A stretch of 64,000 bases of DNA, taken from Molanna angustata. Its lineage: Eukaryota > Arthropoda > Insecta > Trichoptera > Molannidae. The stretch spans positions 4,872,036 to 4,936,035 of the forward strand of contig OY754987.1 of the NCBI GenBank assembly GCA_963576475.1, given 5' to 3'. The notes below the pieces were generated by a model. It saw nothing but the letters and a program-made list of their open reading frames with translations, did no database searches and was not told the DNA's origin. Shown here piece by piece: positions 14,098 through 24,978 of the stretch (its first letter is position 1; each line of letters starts with the position of its first letter). Both the position numbers and the translations under genes were made by a program.

Positions 14098-14536
14098 TAT
14101 ACACATAGAATTATACTTTTTCTAGAACACAGACGCAGAGTCGGTATTTTAAGTTTATTCTATAGATACTACCACGGGAATTGCTCAGAAGAACTTGCAT
14201 CTTTGGTCCCTCCTCCACCCACTCGCAACAGAGTCACTCGCTTCACTCAATCGCAGCATCCATTCACAGTGGACCTTCAACATATACGAACAAGTCGCTT
14301 CTCGAACTCCTTTATTAACTCAGCAGCCCGACTGTGGAACGATCTTCCGAATTCTGTGTTTCCATCTTCGTACAACCCGGGTCTTTTTAAAATCCGAATT
14401 AATAAACTCTTTTCTAGATTGCAAACCCCTCCCAACGCTACGTAGTGCGCTTCTTCGGAAGAGTAAAATGGACCCAAATCCTAATAGCTGGCGTCCCCTA
14501 CGTAGACATGTTAAAAAAAAAAAAAAAAAAAAAATA
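14098..14536 (+). pseudogene. 5'-truncated LINE, C-terminal end of ORF2 with poly(A)
   Basis: The frame up to the TAG at 14443-14445 reads RRRVGILSLFYRYYHGNCS, later SAARLWNDLPNSVFPSS and FKIRINKLFSRL. This is the recognisable C-terminal tail of CR1/jockey-type LINE ORF2 proteins after the RT. A short 3' UTR and a run of about 22 A (14513-14534) follow, so it is a typical dead-on-arrival insertion. The 5' truncation lies in or before the codons at 14098. The reading frame is intact over the remaining part. Confidence 0.82.
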
Positions 14537-14713
14537 CTATACATTATACATATCTCGCTGCCGTGGCTCGAGGTCATGGCTGTTAACACGCTTACTAATG
14601 TTTCCATACACATTTTTTTTTTTTTTTTTTAAATATTAGGCAACCCACCCTTATAAGAGTGATTTGTGCCAAATGGAAGAAAAGATAAAAAATAAGTTAT
14701 TGAATGTTACGAT

Positions 14714-17700
14714 TTACAGATTAATACAATTGATAAGGATAAATTTGGATATTGCGGAATAAATAGCAAGAGAGTTTAGTGATAAGAGATGCGACATGTT
14801 GACTGGTAGAGGGACTTTTAAGTTGGGATAGATGTCATATTCGTAGTGCATCGGGCATTCAAAGAACACGTGATCGAGTGATTCCAATTCTGCCCCGCAT
14901 GCACAAGAAGGGTTTTCTTTTATATTTATTTTATAAAGGTGAGAGGCAATTGAGCAATGACCCAATCTCATTCTCGAGATATTAGAGATCTCTCTTTTGG
15001 ACATTTTTTTTTTATGAAACCATGGAAAAGATGGAATGTTTAATTGGATATTATAGTAGTATGTTCCTTTGGTTTCAGAAGTTATTTTCCACAGGTCTTG
15101 CCATTTATTTTTGGCAATGTTACAATGAGAACGAATTGTGTCTTGGATGGAAAGGGAATTGTTAAAATAAGAGGCATCAGAACTGGAGGCTTGTTTTGCT
15201 AATTTATCCGCGATCTCGTTCCCATTTATACCTACGTGGGAAGGGATCCATGCTAGTATAATTTCATAGTCTTTTTCTATAAGACTACACATGAGATATC
15301 TGATAGAGCAAAGTAGTTCGTTGTCTGGAAATTTAGAGAGATCGTTGGATAAGGATTTGAGGGAACTTAAGCAATCAGAAAGGATCAGAATTTTTGAATG
15401 GGGAAGAGAGTCTAGAAGTTTTAATGCTCCTCTTATCGCCAAACACTCCGCTGAATAGGCAGATGACCCAGGGGGAAGCTTAAAGAGAAGTTCAATATTT
15501 AAGGAAGGAATGTACACTGCGGAGCCACATGGTCCATTTGGATACATTTTTGACCCATCAGTATAAATTTTAAGATGTGACGGCCATTTAGAATTTACTA
15601 TGTTATTGAAGATTTTGTTAATGGTGTGGGGGGGTAATTGAGTCGATTTGTTGATGCCAATATTTTCAATTATATTGGGAATAATGAAATTAACCTTAAA
15701 GGGAGTTTGGTAGTATGGCAGGCAAGAATAGTTAGGAGAATCGGTTATTCTATCACGGAGCTTTAAATATGCTAAGCATAAGTGAGGATATGGTTTTTTG
15801 GCCCAGAATCTAGTGGATTGACATAGAGATAGCAAGGATGATAGTTTACGCATGATGGGGTGTGTATTAATATTTATCCGCTTTGTGAGAAATTTGACTG
15901 CCAATAATTCTCTACGAAGATTAAGAGGCATGTCTAGTGCCTCCACTTGAAGAGCATTAATGGGTGTTGAACGCATAGCGCCGAGAACCACTCTCAGGCC
16001 CTTTGATTGAATTCTTTCAAGTTTAAGTTGAAGAAATGAAGGGATCGGGTCCCAAAGAAAGCTACCAAAATCAAGGACACCACGAACCAGAGAATTGTAA
16101 AGGATTTTCATGCATGACGGGTGAGAACCCCACCACACTCGGGAAACGGCTCGAAGAGGGTTTAAATTTCTTTCGCATTTGGCAATAGTATGCTCAATGT
16201 GAGGTTTCCATGACATTTTTCTGTCTAAAATTAAGCCCAGAAATTTAACTTGATTTAACACAGGAATTTGAATGTTGTCAATAATTATGTTTACTGTGGG
16301 AGTTTTGTGTTTACGAGTAAAAATTACAACCTTACTTTTTTGAGGGGAAACCTGGAGACCATTTTTAAGAGCCCATTTGTTTATTATTTTGATAGCCATA
16401 GTTAAATCCTTTACGGATATATCAATAAATTTATTTGAAACATATATGCTAATATCGTCAGCATAATTAACAAAGGAAACCTTATCAGGGAGTTTCGATT
16501 CGAGATCTGAACAGTAGACATTAAATAAAATAGGACTTAATACGGAGCCCTGAGGTAATCCTTTCCATATGGTTCTTGATATATTTATATTATTTCTATT
16601 GATATTAATAGTGCGTTCGGAAAATATGTTATGAATGAGACGACACAGTTGATCCGGAATACCTATTGTAGATAATTTATTTTTCAGTACAGGAAGCTGA
16701 ACGTTATCATATGCGCCAGATATATCTAAAAAGGCTGCTGCAGTAGATTCTTGTTTAGAGAAAGCAGTCCGAATGTCAGTTGTTAAAATACTCAGGTTAT
16801 CAAGACAAGATTTTGATTTTCGGAAACCAAATTGTGAAGTCGAAAGAAGGTTATTATGTTCTATATACCAATCTAATCGTTTTTTCAACATACGCTCTAA
16901 TAATTTTAAGAAACAAGATGAAAGTGCAATAGGTCTATAGGAAGAACCAAGTTTTGCATCTTTACCCGGTTTCAAAATTGGAATAACTATCTGGGTCTTC
17001 CATTCTGAAGGTACGAATCCTATTTGTAAAATTAGGTTGTACATATCTAAAAGGTATGACAGAAGATTAGCAGGAAATTTTTGAAAAAATATATTTGAAA
17101 TACCATCCACTCCTGGAGCCGTATTACACAATGACTGAATTTGAATTAATAATTCTTCTATTTTAAATGGAGAGGTTAGCCAGGAGGCGGGCTGTGAATT
17201 ATGAGAAGAGTTGCATACCTCTTCAAAGCTTGGAACGTAGGCAGGGGCCAAATTATCGGTAAATGACATTATCCAGTCATCCTGGGAGTTAGTATATGTA
17301 GGAGAATATGATGCACGAAATCTATGAATTTTATTCCAGATTTGAGAAGAAGAAGATTCTGGAGAAAGGGAATTACAGAAGTCATACCAGCCTTGACGTT
17401 TTTTTTTTCTTAAAGTTTTCTTAGTTAATGCTTGAATATTTTTTGCATTAAGAAAATTGGACAGTGACATATTTTTCCTGTATTTTTTCATGGCTTTTTT
17501 TCTCTCTATAATGAGTTCTGAGCATTCGTCGTCCCACCATGGCGGGAGAGTTTTAGATTTTTTCGATTTTTTTGTTTTTGGAATGCAAGACTCGGCAGCT
17601 GATTTAATAACTGATAATAGTTTAGAGAAAATTGTATTTAAATCCGCTGGAAACATAAGAGGTGGAAGAGTGCTAACGGATTCTTCTAAGATTTTATGGA

Positions 17701-18442
17701 AGTTATACCAATCTGCTAAATTCAATTTGAATTTACTGACTTTTGTATATGTTGTTGAAAACGATGGACTAGGAGAATAGTTTAGAATTATTGGGAAATG
17801 GTCACTAGAAAAGGTGTCATCCATGACGGTCCAGGAAATGGAGGTAGCAAGATTGGTAGAACACAAGGAAAGGTCAACTGCACTTTGATTTTGTGATGGT
17901 GAAGTAAATCTAGTTGGTGAGCCATTGTTCAAGATACACATATTATTATCATCGCAAAACGTCAAAATTGAGTCGCCTGAACTGTCTTGAGAAACACATC
18001 CCCAGGAAGGCGAGTGGGCATTAAAGTCACCTAATATAAATATTTGAGAGGAACATAATGATATCAATAAATTCCAGTAGTTAGGATCAAAAAAAGTGTT
18101 AGGTGGACAGTAAGTTGAGATGTAACTTATATTATTTATGTTAGCAGCAACTATTTGGATATTAGAATGTGAGGGGATATTTATTACATTATATGGCAAT
18201 GAAGATTTAAATATTAACGCAGCTCCTCCATGAGCATCATATCGATCGTCTCGTAGAATCGTGTAACCGGGGATAAAAAAATCGGATCCTGGTTTAAGCC
18301 AGGTCTCTGATACCGCAGCAATATTAATATTGTATGTTTTTAAAATATAGCAAAAGTCTATTTTATTCGAAACTAGACTTCTGCTGTTCCATTGTAATAT
18401 GCAGATTGAGTTATTATTCTTTGTTTTTGGATGTGGAGCCAT
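14714..18442 (-). CDS. LINE ORF2: endonuclease, reverse transcriptase, RNase H
   Basis: A 1242-residue intact frame. N-terminal apurinic-type endonuclease: QWNSRSL (17-23), ET at 46-47, GDFNAHS (138-144), SSDHFP (212-217). Reverse transcriptase at about 485-745: LKPGKDAKLGSSYRPIALSS, AFLDISGAYDN (D573), QFGFRK, GLPQGSVLSPILFN and the catalytic YADD at 660-663. RNase H at about 955-1090 with carboxylates D962 (IYTDGS), E999 (AEC), D1023 (LSDC), D1079 (NEIADKLA). C-terminal CCHC: CACGAELESLDHVFFEC near 1175-1200. All catalytic residues are present. It nicks target DNA and reverse transcribes the element RNA onto it. The start ATG overlaps the end of ORF1 by 29 nt in another frame, suggesting reinitiation. 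Confidence 0.95.
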   Translation of the reverse strand: MAPHPKTKNNNSICILQWNSRSLVSNKIDFCYILKTYNINIAAVSETWLKPGSDFFIPGYTILRDDRYDAHGGAALIFKSSLPYNVINIPSHSNIQIVAANINNISYISTYCPPNTFFDPNYWNLLISLCSSQIFILGDFNAHSPSWGCVSQDSSGDSILTFCDDNNMCILNNGSPTRFTSPSQNQSAVDLSLCSTNLATSISWTVMDDTFSSDHFPIILNYSPSPSFSTTYTKVSKFKLNLADWYNFHKILEESVSTLPPLMFPADLNTIFSKLLSVIKSAAESCIPKTKKSKKSKTLPPWWDDECSELIIERKKAMKKYRKNMSLSNFLNAKNIQALTKKTLRKKKRQGWYDFCNSLSPESSSSQIWNKIHRFRASYSPTYTNSQDDWIMSFTDNLAPAYVPSFEEVCNSSHNSQPASWLTSPFKIEELLIQIQSLCNTAPGVDGISNIFFQKFPANLLSYLLDMYNLILQIGFVPSEWKTQIVIPILKPGKDAKLGSSYRPIALSSCFLKLLERMLKKRLDWYIEHNNLLSTSQFGFRKSKSCLDNLSILTTDIRTAFSKQESTAAAFLDISGAYDNVQLPVLKNKLSTIGIPDQLCRLIHNIFSERTININRNNINISRTIWKGLPQGSVLSPILFNVYCSDLESKLPDKVSFVNYADDISIYVSNKFIDISVKDLTMAIKIINKWALKNGLQVSPQKSKVVIFTRKHKTPTVNIIIDNIQIPVLNQVKFLGLILDRKMSWKPHIEHTIAKCERNLNPLRAVSRVWWGSHPSCMKILYNSLVRGVLDFGSFLWDPIPSFLQLKLERIQSKGLRVVLGAMRSTPINALQVEALDMPLNLRRELLAVKFLTKRININTHPIMRKLSSLLSLCQSTRFWAKKPYPHLCLAYLKLRDRITDSPNYSCLPYYQTPFKVNFIIPNIIENIGINKSTQLPPHTINKIFNNIVNSKWPSHLKIYTDGSKMYPNGPCGSAVYIPSLNIELLFKLPPGSSAYSAECLAIRGALKLLDSLPHSKILILSDCLSSLKSLSNDLSKFPDNELLCSIRYLMCSLIEKDYEIILAWIPSHVGINGNEIADKLAKQASSSDASYFNNSLSIQDTIRSHCNIAKNKWQDLWKITSETKGTYYYNIQLNIPSFPWFHKKKMSKREISNISRMRLGHCSIASHLYKINIKENPSCACGAELESLDHVFFECPMHYEYDIYPNLKVPLPVNMSHLLSLNSLAIYSAISKFILINCINL

Positions 18443-19745
18443 TATATTGCACTAGATCGTTGAGGAATGGAAGAGAGTTGGCAGCGTAGGACGGTAAGTT
18501 ATCGATGTCAGAAAATAAAGAAATTAGGATTTGGGCTATCATGGGGATGATTGACGTCAGGTCGTTGGATTTGTTGAAAGGTTCTGGGTTGCAACGCATG
18601 GCGCAGCCGTCACTAGGCATTGTAGCTTGGCCATTTGTGTATGAAAGAAGATTTTCATGACTGGCTTTGTCAAAATGTGGAGAAACTTTAGATCTTTGTT
18701 CTTTCGGAATGTTTTTAAGAGTCATTTTAAAGGATTGATTACGTGAAGGAATGGAAATAGGCGTGGAGGAAGAAGCCGATGTAGCTTCTGTGTAACTCAT
18801 TTTACTTGTTGGGTATAATTTTGACGCTTCTACGTAAGAAATGTTTTCGGAGGCCATTGAGTGTTTAATGTTTTTTTGTCTCGAAAATTCGGGACAAAAG
18901 AGACTAGAAGCAGAATGAGCACCGGAACAATTAATACAAACAGGTTTTGTTGATGCACAGGTTTCCCCCAAATGGGATTCCCCACATTTGAAGCATCGAG
19001 GCTGAGAACGGCATTGGGATTTAGTGTGACCGTAACGGCAACATCGGAAACAAAGAACTGTTGGGAATGTATATAGCTCAACTGGCATAGAGTTATAGTA
19101 GAGGTAGACGTTCTTCGGAAGAGTCTGACCTTCAAAGGTCAAAACAACCGTTTGAGAGGGTTTCCATTCGATAGATCCAGACGAGGAATCTTTATAATTC
19201 AAACGTCTGGCTTTGATTATTTTTCCAAATTGGGATGGCACAGACACATTTTCTATAATGTCATCATTTGACAGTTCGGTGGAGATGCCTCTTACTAAGC
19301 CCATTTTTGTAAGTTTAAAAGATGGAATATATGCTTTAAGGTTATTAGAGGTAAGAATTGAAGAATCTACAAAGGAATTAGCAGCATTGGGGTTTGTGAA
19401 GGAGACGGAAATCTTGTTTCTTCCCTCGGCTTTGACACCGCCGGGAGAGACATTAACAATTTTGTTTTTGTAGAGGATTTGGCCGAATTTCATAGGGTGC
19501 AGAGAAGCATCATTGTCCACATTCTGGACATAAACCAAAAAGGGAGGGAGAGAGTTACTGCTGTACTTCAGATTTAAGGGACTAGCGTGAGAAGCTTCAG
19601 ATACATCAGGATACTTGGAAGTAGGGGAAGAAGGAGAAGGAAAATCGTTTCCTTCGCGTCTTCTTTTATTAGGTTTTGCGGCAGAGGAATTCGGTTGGAT
19701 TGTTATGTCGTCAGGAGGGTCAGGAGGTTTATGGATTTCTTCCAT
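18414..19745 (-). CDS. LINE ORF1: gag-like RNA-binding protein with three zinc knuckles
   Basis: 443 residues. A basic, Ser/Pro-rich N-terminus is followed by a region typical of I-type ORF1 (MGLVRGISTELSNDD near 148-162). Then three cysteine knuckles: C232-C235-H240-C245, C251-C254-H258-C263 and C270-C273-H277-C284. The first fits CX2CX4HX4C; the second and third have altered spacing, as is common in insect I and jockey elements. The likely role is coating element RNA and assembling the ribonucleoprotein with ORF2. The ATG at 19745 is the first in frame after about 375 nt of 5' UTR. The frame is intact. Confidence 0.93.
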   Translation of the reverse strand: MEEIHKPPDPPDDITIQPNSSAAKPNKRRREGNDFPSPSSPTSKYPDVSEASHASPLNLKYSSNSLPPFLVYVQNVDNDASLHPMKFGQILYKNKIVNVSPGGVKAEGRNKISVSFTNPNAANSFVDSSILTSNNLKAYIPSFKLTKMGLVRGISTELSNDDIIENVSVPSQFGKIIKARRLNYKDSSSGSIEWKPSQTVVLTFEGQTLPKNVYLYYNSMPVELYTFPTVLCFRCCRYGHTKSQCRSQPRCFKCGESHLGETCASTKPVCINCSGAHSASSLFCPEFSRQKNIKHSMASENISYVEASKLYPTSKMSYTEATSASSSTPISIPSRNQSFKMTLKNIPKEQRSKVSPHFDKASHENLLSYTNGQATMPSDGCAMRCNPEPFNKSNDLTSIIPMIAQILISLFSDIDNLPSYAANSLPFLNDLVQYNGSTSKNKE

Positions 19746-20121
19746 TATGACAAGATCGAAACAAAAATAAAAATTTCAGTAACAAAAAGAATAACAAAGT
19801 TAAATAAGATAGGAATGCACCTATATATGTATATAAATAAACGAAAATTCGTTACCACGAACGGAATAAATAAATCAAAATAAAAATCAAAAGATAAATA
19901 AGTAATATAGGTATAGAATAACTGAAAAAGAATAAATTTTACATAGAAATGAGAAAGAAAAACATCAAACAACAATACGATTATAAAGAAAAAATCACTT
20001 CCCTTGAGCGATTCCAACACCAGAAAATCACGGAACAATAATATCACTTAACGGCGAGTGTGGCGGCGAGTGAGCATACTAACACAACCTCCCTTCGCGG
20101 TGGCAGCGATACAACTGGTGA
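19746..20121 (-). promoter_or_regulatory. 5' UTR / internal promoter region of the I-like LINE
   Basis: The element starts on the minus strand with CACCAGTTGTATCGCTGCC next to the target duplication. LINEs of this group usually carry their promoter inside the 5' UTR (family knowledge); no specific box was identified here. Confidence 0.5.
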
Positions 20122-20207
20122 TTCCATACACATTCATACATAATCGTACATACAGACGGAAATAATAGTCTTTTATATGGATATTCTAAGTTAACTGCCG
20201 GATTTTT

Positions 20208-20480
<273 letters not shown>

Positions 20481-20939
20481 TGTTTTTATACATACAAATA
20501 AAACAGTATTTAAACATGATAATACCTACAACAACAAATAATATTAATACAGAATTACATAGAAAAGTAAACGAATAAAATACATTCTAAATGTAATGTG
20601 AAATAGTTGAAATATTGTGGGAGAACCAGGAACTCAAGGCATAAGACAGATCGTTAGCCCTTTAGGTAGTGTATGTATGTAGGTGTCTTGAATTTTTGGT
20701 ACTTCTATAATATGCCAACTTCGTCTTTATTGAGATGTGAAAAAAATCGTATTAAAAATCACATATTTTTGTTATTATAATATTGTGTTGGTTTAAATGA
20801 CAAGTCTTGAAACGTTCCACTCCATATGCTAGTTTTATTGAGGGGCAAAATCTGAATAGTCCAATTATAATATTAGAGGACATCCCTAAATTTTCCATAC
20901 TCATAAATACATACATTACCGGATGAATTAGCCCGATCG
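20481..20939. other. AT-rich stretch with a scrap of repeat family 6
   Basis: 20612-20745 contains GGGAGAACCAGGAACTCAAG and, in inverted sense, TATGCCAACTTCGTCTTTAT and TTGAGATGT, so it looks like a rearranged or palindromic piece of family 6. The rest shows nothing. Confidence 0.5.
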
Positions 20940-21230
20940 GTGGTAGCCGTTTGACGCCTCAAATGTGTGGCCAGTTACACGCGGAAAACGGGGGGGAGGG
21001 GGACGATGGGAGTTGGGGCAAATTAGGGTAGGTTGGAACAAGTGGGAGAGGATTTCAAAGATGCTGAAGGGTGCAGAGGGGCGGTGGGTAGGGGGGGGGG
21101 CTACGGCTGAGTCGGGTGGGAAATTGGAACGGGGGAGGGAGGGAATGGGGTATAAGGGGGGAAGTTGGGAAATTTACGACGCTTTTAATGAAATTTATTT
21201 TTCAGCGATATTGCGAAGCGGGTGAAAATT
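20940..21230 (+). other. G-rich island
   Basis: Strand-asymmetric G runs (GGGGGGGAGGGGG at about 20992, a run of nine or more G at about 21091, GGGGGGAAG at about 21156) in otherwise AT-rich DNA. An 86-codon frame crosses it but has no recognisable domain and a composition dictated by G runs. Potential G-quadruplex former. Confidence 0.5.
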
Positions 21231-21654
21231 CTTTCCCGTGTATTATCGATATTACCCCCATATGTATTTGTGTTGGTACCTTCATGTGACAAGGAGGAGA
21301 GCGCATCTGTCATATGCAGTTTTTCCACGCGCTTTATTGGCGCTTCATATTTTTTTTAATAACTCAAATCACTAATGTATGATAGTGAAACATGGAAAAG
21401 AAGCATCAAAGTTGTATTTACCTAGTGGAAATTTCATTTTCCTATGGATACATTTATTTATTTATTTTACAAATTAACAGAACCAACAATTTACATTATT
21501 TTATATTTTATTTTATTTTAATTTTATAAATTGTCAACAGCTATGTACATTTCTTATATAAACAATTACATATATATTGAGCCTATTTAAGACTATTATA
21601 TATTAGTTAATTCATATTTAACACGTACACGTATTCATGACAATTGGTCTATAC
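21231..21654. other. AT-rich stretch, nothing recognised
   Basis: TTATTTTATTTTATTTT-like runs only; no frame or shared repeat supported. Confidence 0.5.
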
Positions 21655-22840
21655 ATGAATTTATTTATTAACTTTTTGTACATAGGTAATATAAACAAAT
21701 AAAACGCACACTGGCGGGCTTATTGCCATTAGGCAATTTCTTCCAACCAACCAGATTATAGAATGTTAATTATGTTGCTTTTTTTAAATTATGTTGTACT
21801 TTTAAATTATGTTGTTTTCTTGTTTTGTATTTTGTGTTTATATTTGTGATATGTAAATTGTATTGTTGTATATATTAAAATTGACGATACTGTAATATAC
21901 CTAACAGCAGCCCTAGAACAGGTAACACCTAATGAGGCATTGTTGATCAATTTATATACAGGTTGTCCCATCATTATTTTTTTCAAAATTGTTGAGTAGT
22001 GTGCATTTTATATGTAATAATTTTCTTTATCCAATCTGATACCATATCTTAAAAAAGGGAATAGGAAAATGAAATTGACAGGGTAGATACTAGATGAAAT
22101 AAGGAAGTTTTTGAAAAATGTTTGGGAAAATTTTTTTATGTGACCTACTATTTTTAAATCGACCTCAAACATTTTTGTTAATTTTCTGATTGGACTATTT
22201 TTGAGATACAACATTTTTTTTAAAGATATTATATCAAATTGGATATAAAAAATTATTACATCTAAAACGCACACTATTCAACAATTTTGAAAAAAATAAT
22301 GAAGGGTGTATCTCAATAAATAGCGTCTCTGTGACCAATTATGTCGTGACAGTCGGAGTTTATCGAAAAAATTCGAAAAAAAATTATAACTCGAAAACGA
22401 CAAAAAATCGTAGCACACACATTGAGGTTTTTGGATAGCACTAGGGGTCCTCTATCCCTGGTTTACCGATTATCCATACTTTTTGGGACACCCTGTATAA
22501 GCATGTATTGTGGGAAAGAATAAATAAATAAATATATGTACCTATATCAACAAAAATGAAAGCTAAAAAAAGAGAAAAAGTAAATATACATTATAGCAAA
22601 AAAACGGAAGGATTGGGAAAGAACAAGAAGAGGGAATCGAGATCAGGTGTTAAGGGATAAATATTCCTTCTTTAGTAAATATTACGTAGCAAAGGGAAGG
22701 AAGGAAAAGGAGAGGGTTAAGGTATTTTCGGAGAGATATCCCTGCCTTAGACTTTTCTTGAAAATGGAAAGCGAGTTTGACGAAGTTATATCAGGACTCA
22801 AATTATTCCAGAGTCTTGCTGAACGTACAACATATTGATA
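21655..22840 (-). pseudogene. LINE family 7, 3' end, interrupted by a Tc1-type MITE
   Basis: 21655-21775 holds the 3' UTR block (plus-strand CACTGGCGGGCTTATTGCC, GCAATTTCTTCCAACCAACC). About 22500-22840 holds the upstream part, where the minus strand reads LWNNLSPDITSSNSLSIFKK and later a terminal LKKEYLSLNT before TGA. This is a CR1/jockey-like ORF2 C-terminus with indels. Between the parts lie AT-rich DNA and the element at 21957-22497. Confidence 0.7.
21957..22497. mobile_element. Nonautonomous Tc1/mariner-like element, TA target
   Basis: Left terminus TACAGGTTGTCCCA and right terminus TGGGACACCCTGTA are inverted repeats with one mismatch, each bordered by TA (21955-21956 and 22498-22499). 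Inside, a second inverted pair (TTTTTTTCAAAATTGTTGA at about 21977 and TCAACAATTTTGAAAAAAAT at about 22276) brackets a short frame without transposase similarity. 541 bp. Confidence 0.75.
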
Positions 22841-23364
22841 AAAAATGATACATTTTTATTTAACAAAAACGAGTATCTATATATCTATCTCGAATCACCT
22901 TTGAAAATCATACTTTATTTAATATTTTGATACATTCTTAAAAACATTTATATTTTTTCTCGTCTTACAGCAAACATCCATGTTTTTTTTAACCTTTAAA
23001 ACAATGAAAGAAATATGTAAATAAAAGCAATTGTAAAAATTGTAATATAGGCTATTACTTTGTTTATGTCATACTTGTTTTTTTTTCTTTTTCTAAAATC
23101 AATGTACGTTCGCATTTTGTGACTGCTATAAAAAGTCATAACACATTAGACTGTAACTAAATGATCCACGATATTAAGATATAGTCTGTTTTTTTAATAT
23201 AAAAGTAGTTTTCAAGTCACGTCTGAGCGTTTATGAAACTCTATTTAAAAAGTTATATCATATATTTCACCATTGTTGTATATTTATTTATTTAAATGAC
23301 AGAAATCATGCTTAAAAATGACATTCAGGACACGTTAATATATAAACCCTTAGGTATTACTGAT
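22841..23364. other. AT-rich stretch, nothing recognised
   Basis: Multiple stops in every frame and no repeat recognised. Confidence 0.5.
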
Positions 23365-23428
23365 AACAAAGGTTTGGCTAAAACGCAGGTAGACAGTTCG
23401 GTTGCCATAATATTTTTTTTCGGTGTAC
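23365..23428. mobile_element. Right-end fragment of the CACTGAAAAA MITE
   Basis: TAACAAAGGTTTGGCTAAAA, CGCAGGTAGACAGTTCGG and ATTTTTTTTCGGTGTA match the right third of the MITE at 4509-4705. Confidence 0.7.
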
Positions 23429-23522
23429 ATAACCTAACCTAACCTACCCTAGCCTAATCGAACCTAACCTACTCCAACCCAATCGAACCTAACCTAACCT
23501 AACCTAACCTAACCAAACCTAA
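23429..23522. repeat. Interstitial (CCTAA)n telomere-type repeat
   Basis: About 18 AACCT pentamers, several diverged (ACCCTAGCCTAATCGAACCT). CCTAA/TTAGG is the ancestral insect telomeric repeat. Directly abuts the MITE fragment on its left. Confidence 0.85.
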
Positions 23523-24081
23523 GAAGTAATTTTAAAGATTTTTTGTGTATTTCTTCGAAACAAAACACAGAGATAGCGAAATAATATTATATAAAGCAAT
23601 CAAATTATACATGCATAAAAACCACTATAAACCAGTAGCGTATTTATTGACGAACCTTAAAAGCCGTGCATTTGTCTGCAAATATAATAAATCGGTTAAA
23701 ACTTATAATATAAATAGCAGAAATATTGCGCGCGCCTGTTCAAATATTATAAGACGTTAGTTATAGCAGTCGTATAGGTACCGCGCGCCTGTTCAATTCC
23801 ATGTAGTGTTATTATTTTATACCATTTGAAGCATAACGTCGCAACTTGGCTTCATATGATGATTCTTATTGAGCTCCTTTCTCTTTCACACAAATAGCAT
23901 TTCATTACGGGAATTTAGTCTCGCTCTATATTAAATGTATTCGGCTTCAAATTAATAGCGTAAGTCTATTTAACTAAAAAAAATTAACACATTACAATTT
24001 TATTTTGTCCAGGTTTGCGTGGCCCTAAGGTCCTAGGATCGCCCCTGCTATCCACAAATTATTGCAATATAATTACATAAC
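23523..24081. other. AT-rich stretch, nothing recognised
   Basis: A 71-codon frame at 23545-23760 has no recognisable domain. GCGCGCCTGTTCAA occurs twice (23728, 23781), a small direct repeat. Confidence 0.4.
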
Positions 24082-24640
24082 AAAACGAGTGGGTTGTGGC
24101 CAACGCTAAACTCCTCACTAACAAGTCATTCTATAAAGTATTCAAATTTTGTATGGAAATTTACAACATTTTCAAGAAATGAGTTTGTTAAATTATTTTT
24201 TATTTAAATATTTTATTACAAAAACTTGATAACTCTTCAATGCCATTTTATGAAAGTGATGTGCCTTTTTACGAATTTGAAAACAAAAGTTTCAAATTTT
24301 AAGTTTCCTGAGCTTGGGGTCACTTTAAAATATTTGACAGTTAAAAAAATTGAGAAACACTATTCATATATCGTTCAAAATCTAATGGGATCTAATCGAG
24401 TATTAGATATACATATTTGCAAAATTTGAATAGAATCGAATGATTACTTTAGTCTATAATCGATAAAGTAAAAAATGAACACGCCGTACATAGCACACAC
24501 ACACAGATACATTGTGATGAAACTTTCAGAATACAATCTCAGCATGATACTAGTTAATAATCTGCAAAAAAAAAATACCTTTAAAAATTGCGAAATCATA
24601 ACTCCCCACTATATCACCTTGTGTTAGTGAGGAGTAAAAA
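24082..24640 (+). repeat. Dispersed repeat family 10 (copy 1)
   Basis: Begins ACGAGTGGGTTGTGGCCAAC and ends with TTAGTGAGGAGT. A diverged inverted copy is at 48187-48765. Both copies have ACTCCTCACTAAC near the left and its complement at the right end, so a core of about 530 bp has terminal inverted repeats, but the left flank is also shared with 57853. Probably a nonautonomous DNA element. Confidence 0.65.
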
Positions 24641-24978
24641 TAAATATAATAAATCTGTTCCTGCTACCTGTATACTTGTGAAGTTATTACATTCATTACA
24701 TTATAAACAAAGAAATAAAAACTATTTAAATAAACATTATAATGTCTGGCTGTAACTGGCTTTGGTCTAATAGCTATTCTATTATTTTTCAAATTTGCTT
24801 TTCTACAAAATGGATTAGCCCACCTGCAATTCGGTCCTTGGCTTCCTGCATATAAAAAGTTTCTTTTTTAATTTTATTTCTTTCAAAACTGAGAATGTTC
24901 CAAATTATAGAAACATCCCACGGCGAGCTTCACCTCCGCTTTTATAGATGTCGTCATGCATACTAATTTGTTAGCTCT
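24641..24978. other. AT-rich stretch, nothing recognised
   Basis: No coding or repeat signal seen. Confidence 0.45.

Larger units (their letters stand above)
14602..20134 (-). mobile_element. Full-length I-like non-LTR retrotransposon with 13-bp target-site duplication
   Basis: The 13-mer TTCCATACACATT is present at 14602-14614 and again at 20122-20134, flanking the element exactly. On the minus strand the order is: 5' UTR (20121 to 19746), ORF1 (19745 to 18414), ORF2 (18442 to 14714), short 3' UTR, poly(A) (T run, about 14613-14630). Both frames are open and full length, and the target duplication is perfect, so this is a recent and potentially autonomous copy. Endonuclease, RT, RNase H and C-terminal CCHC place it in the I/Nimb group of LINEs (inference from domain set). 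Confidence 0.93.
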
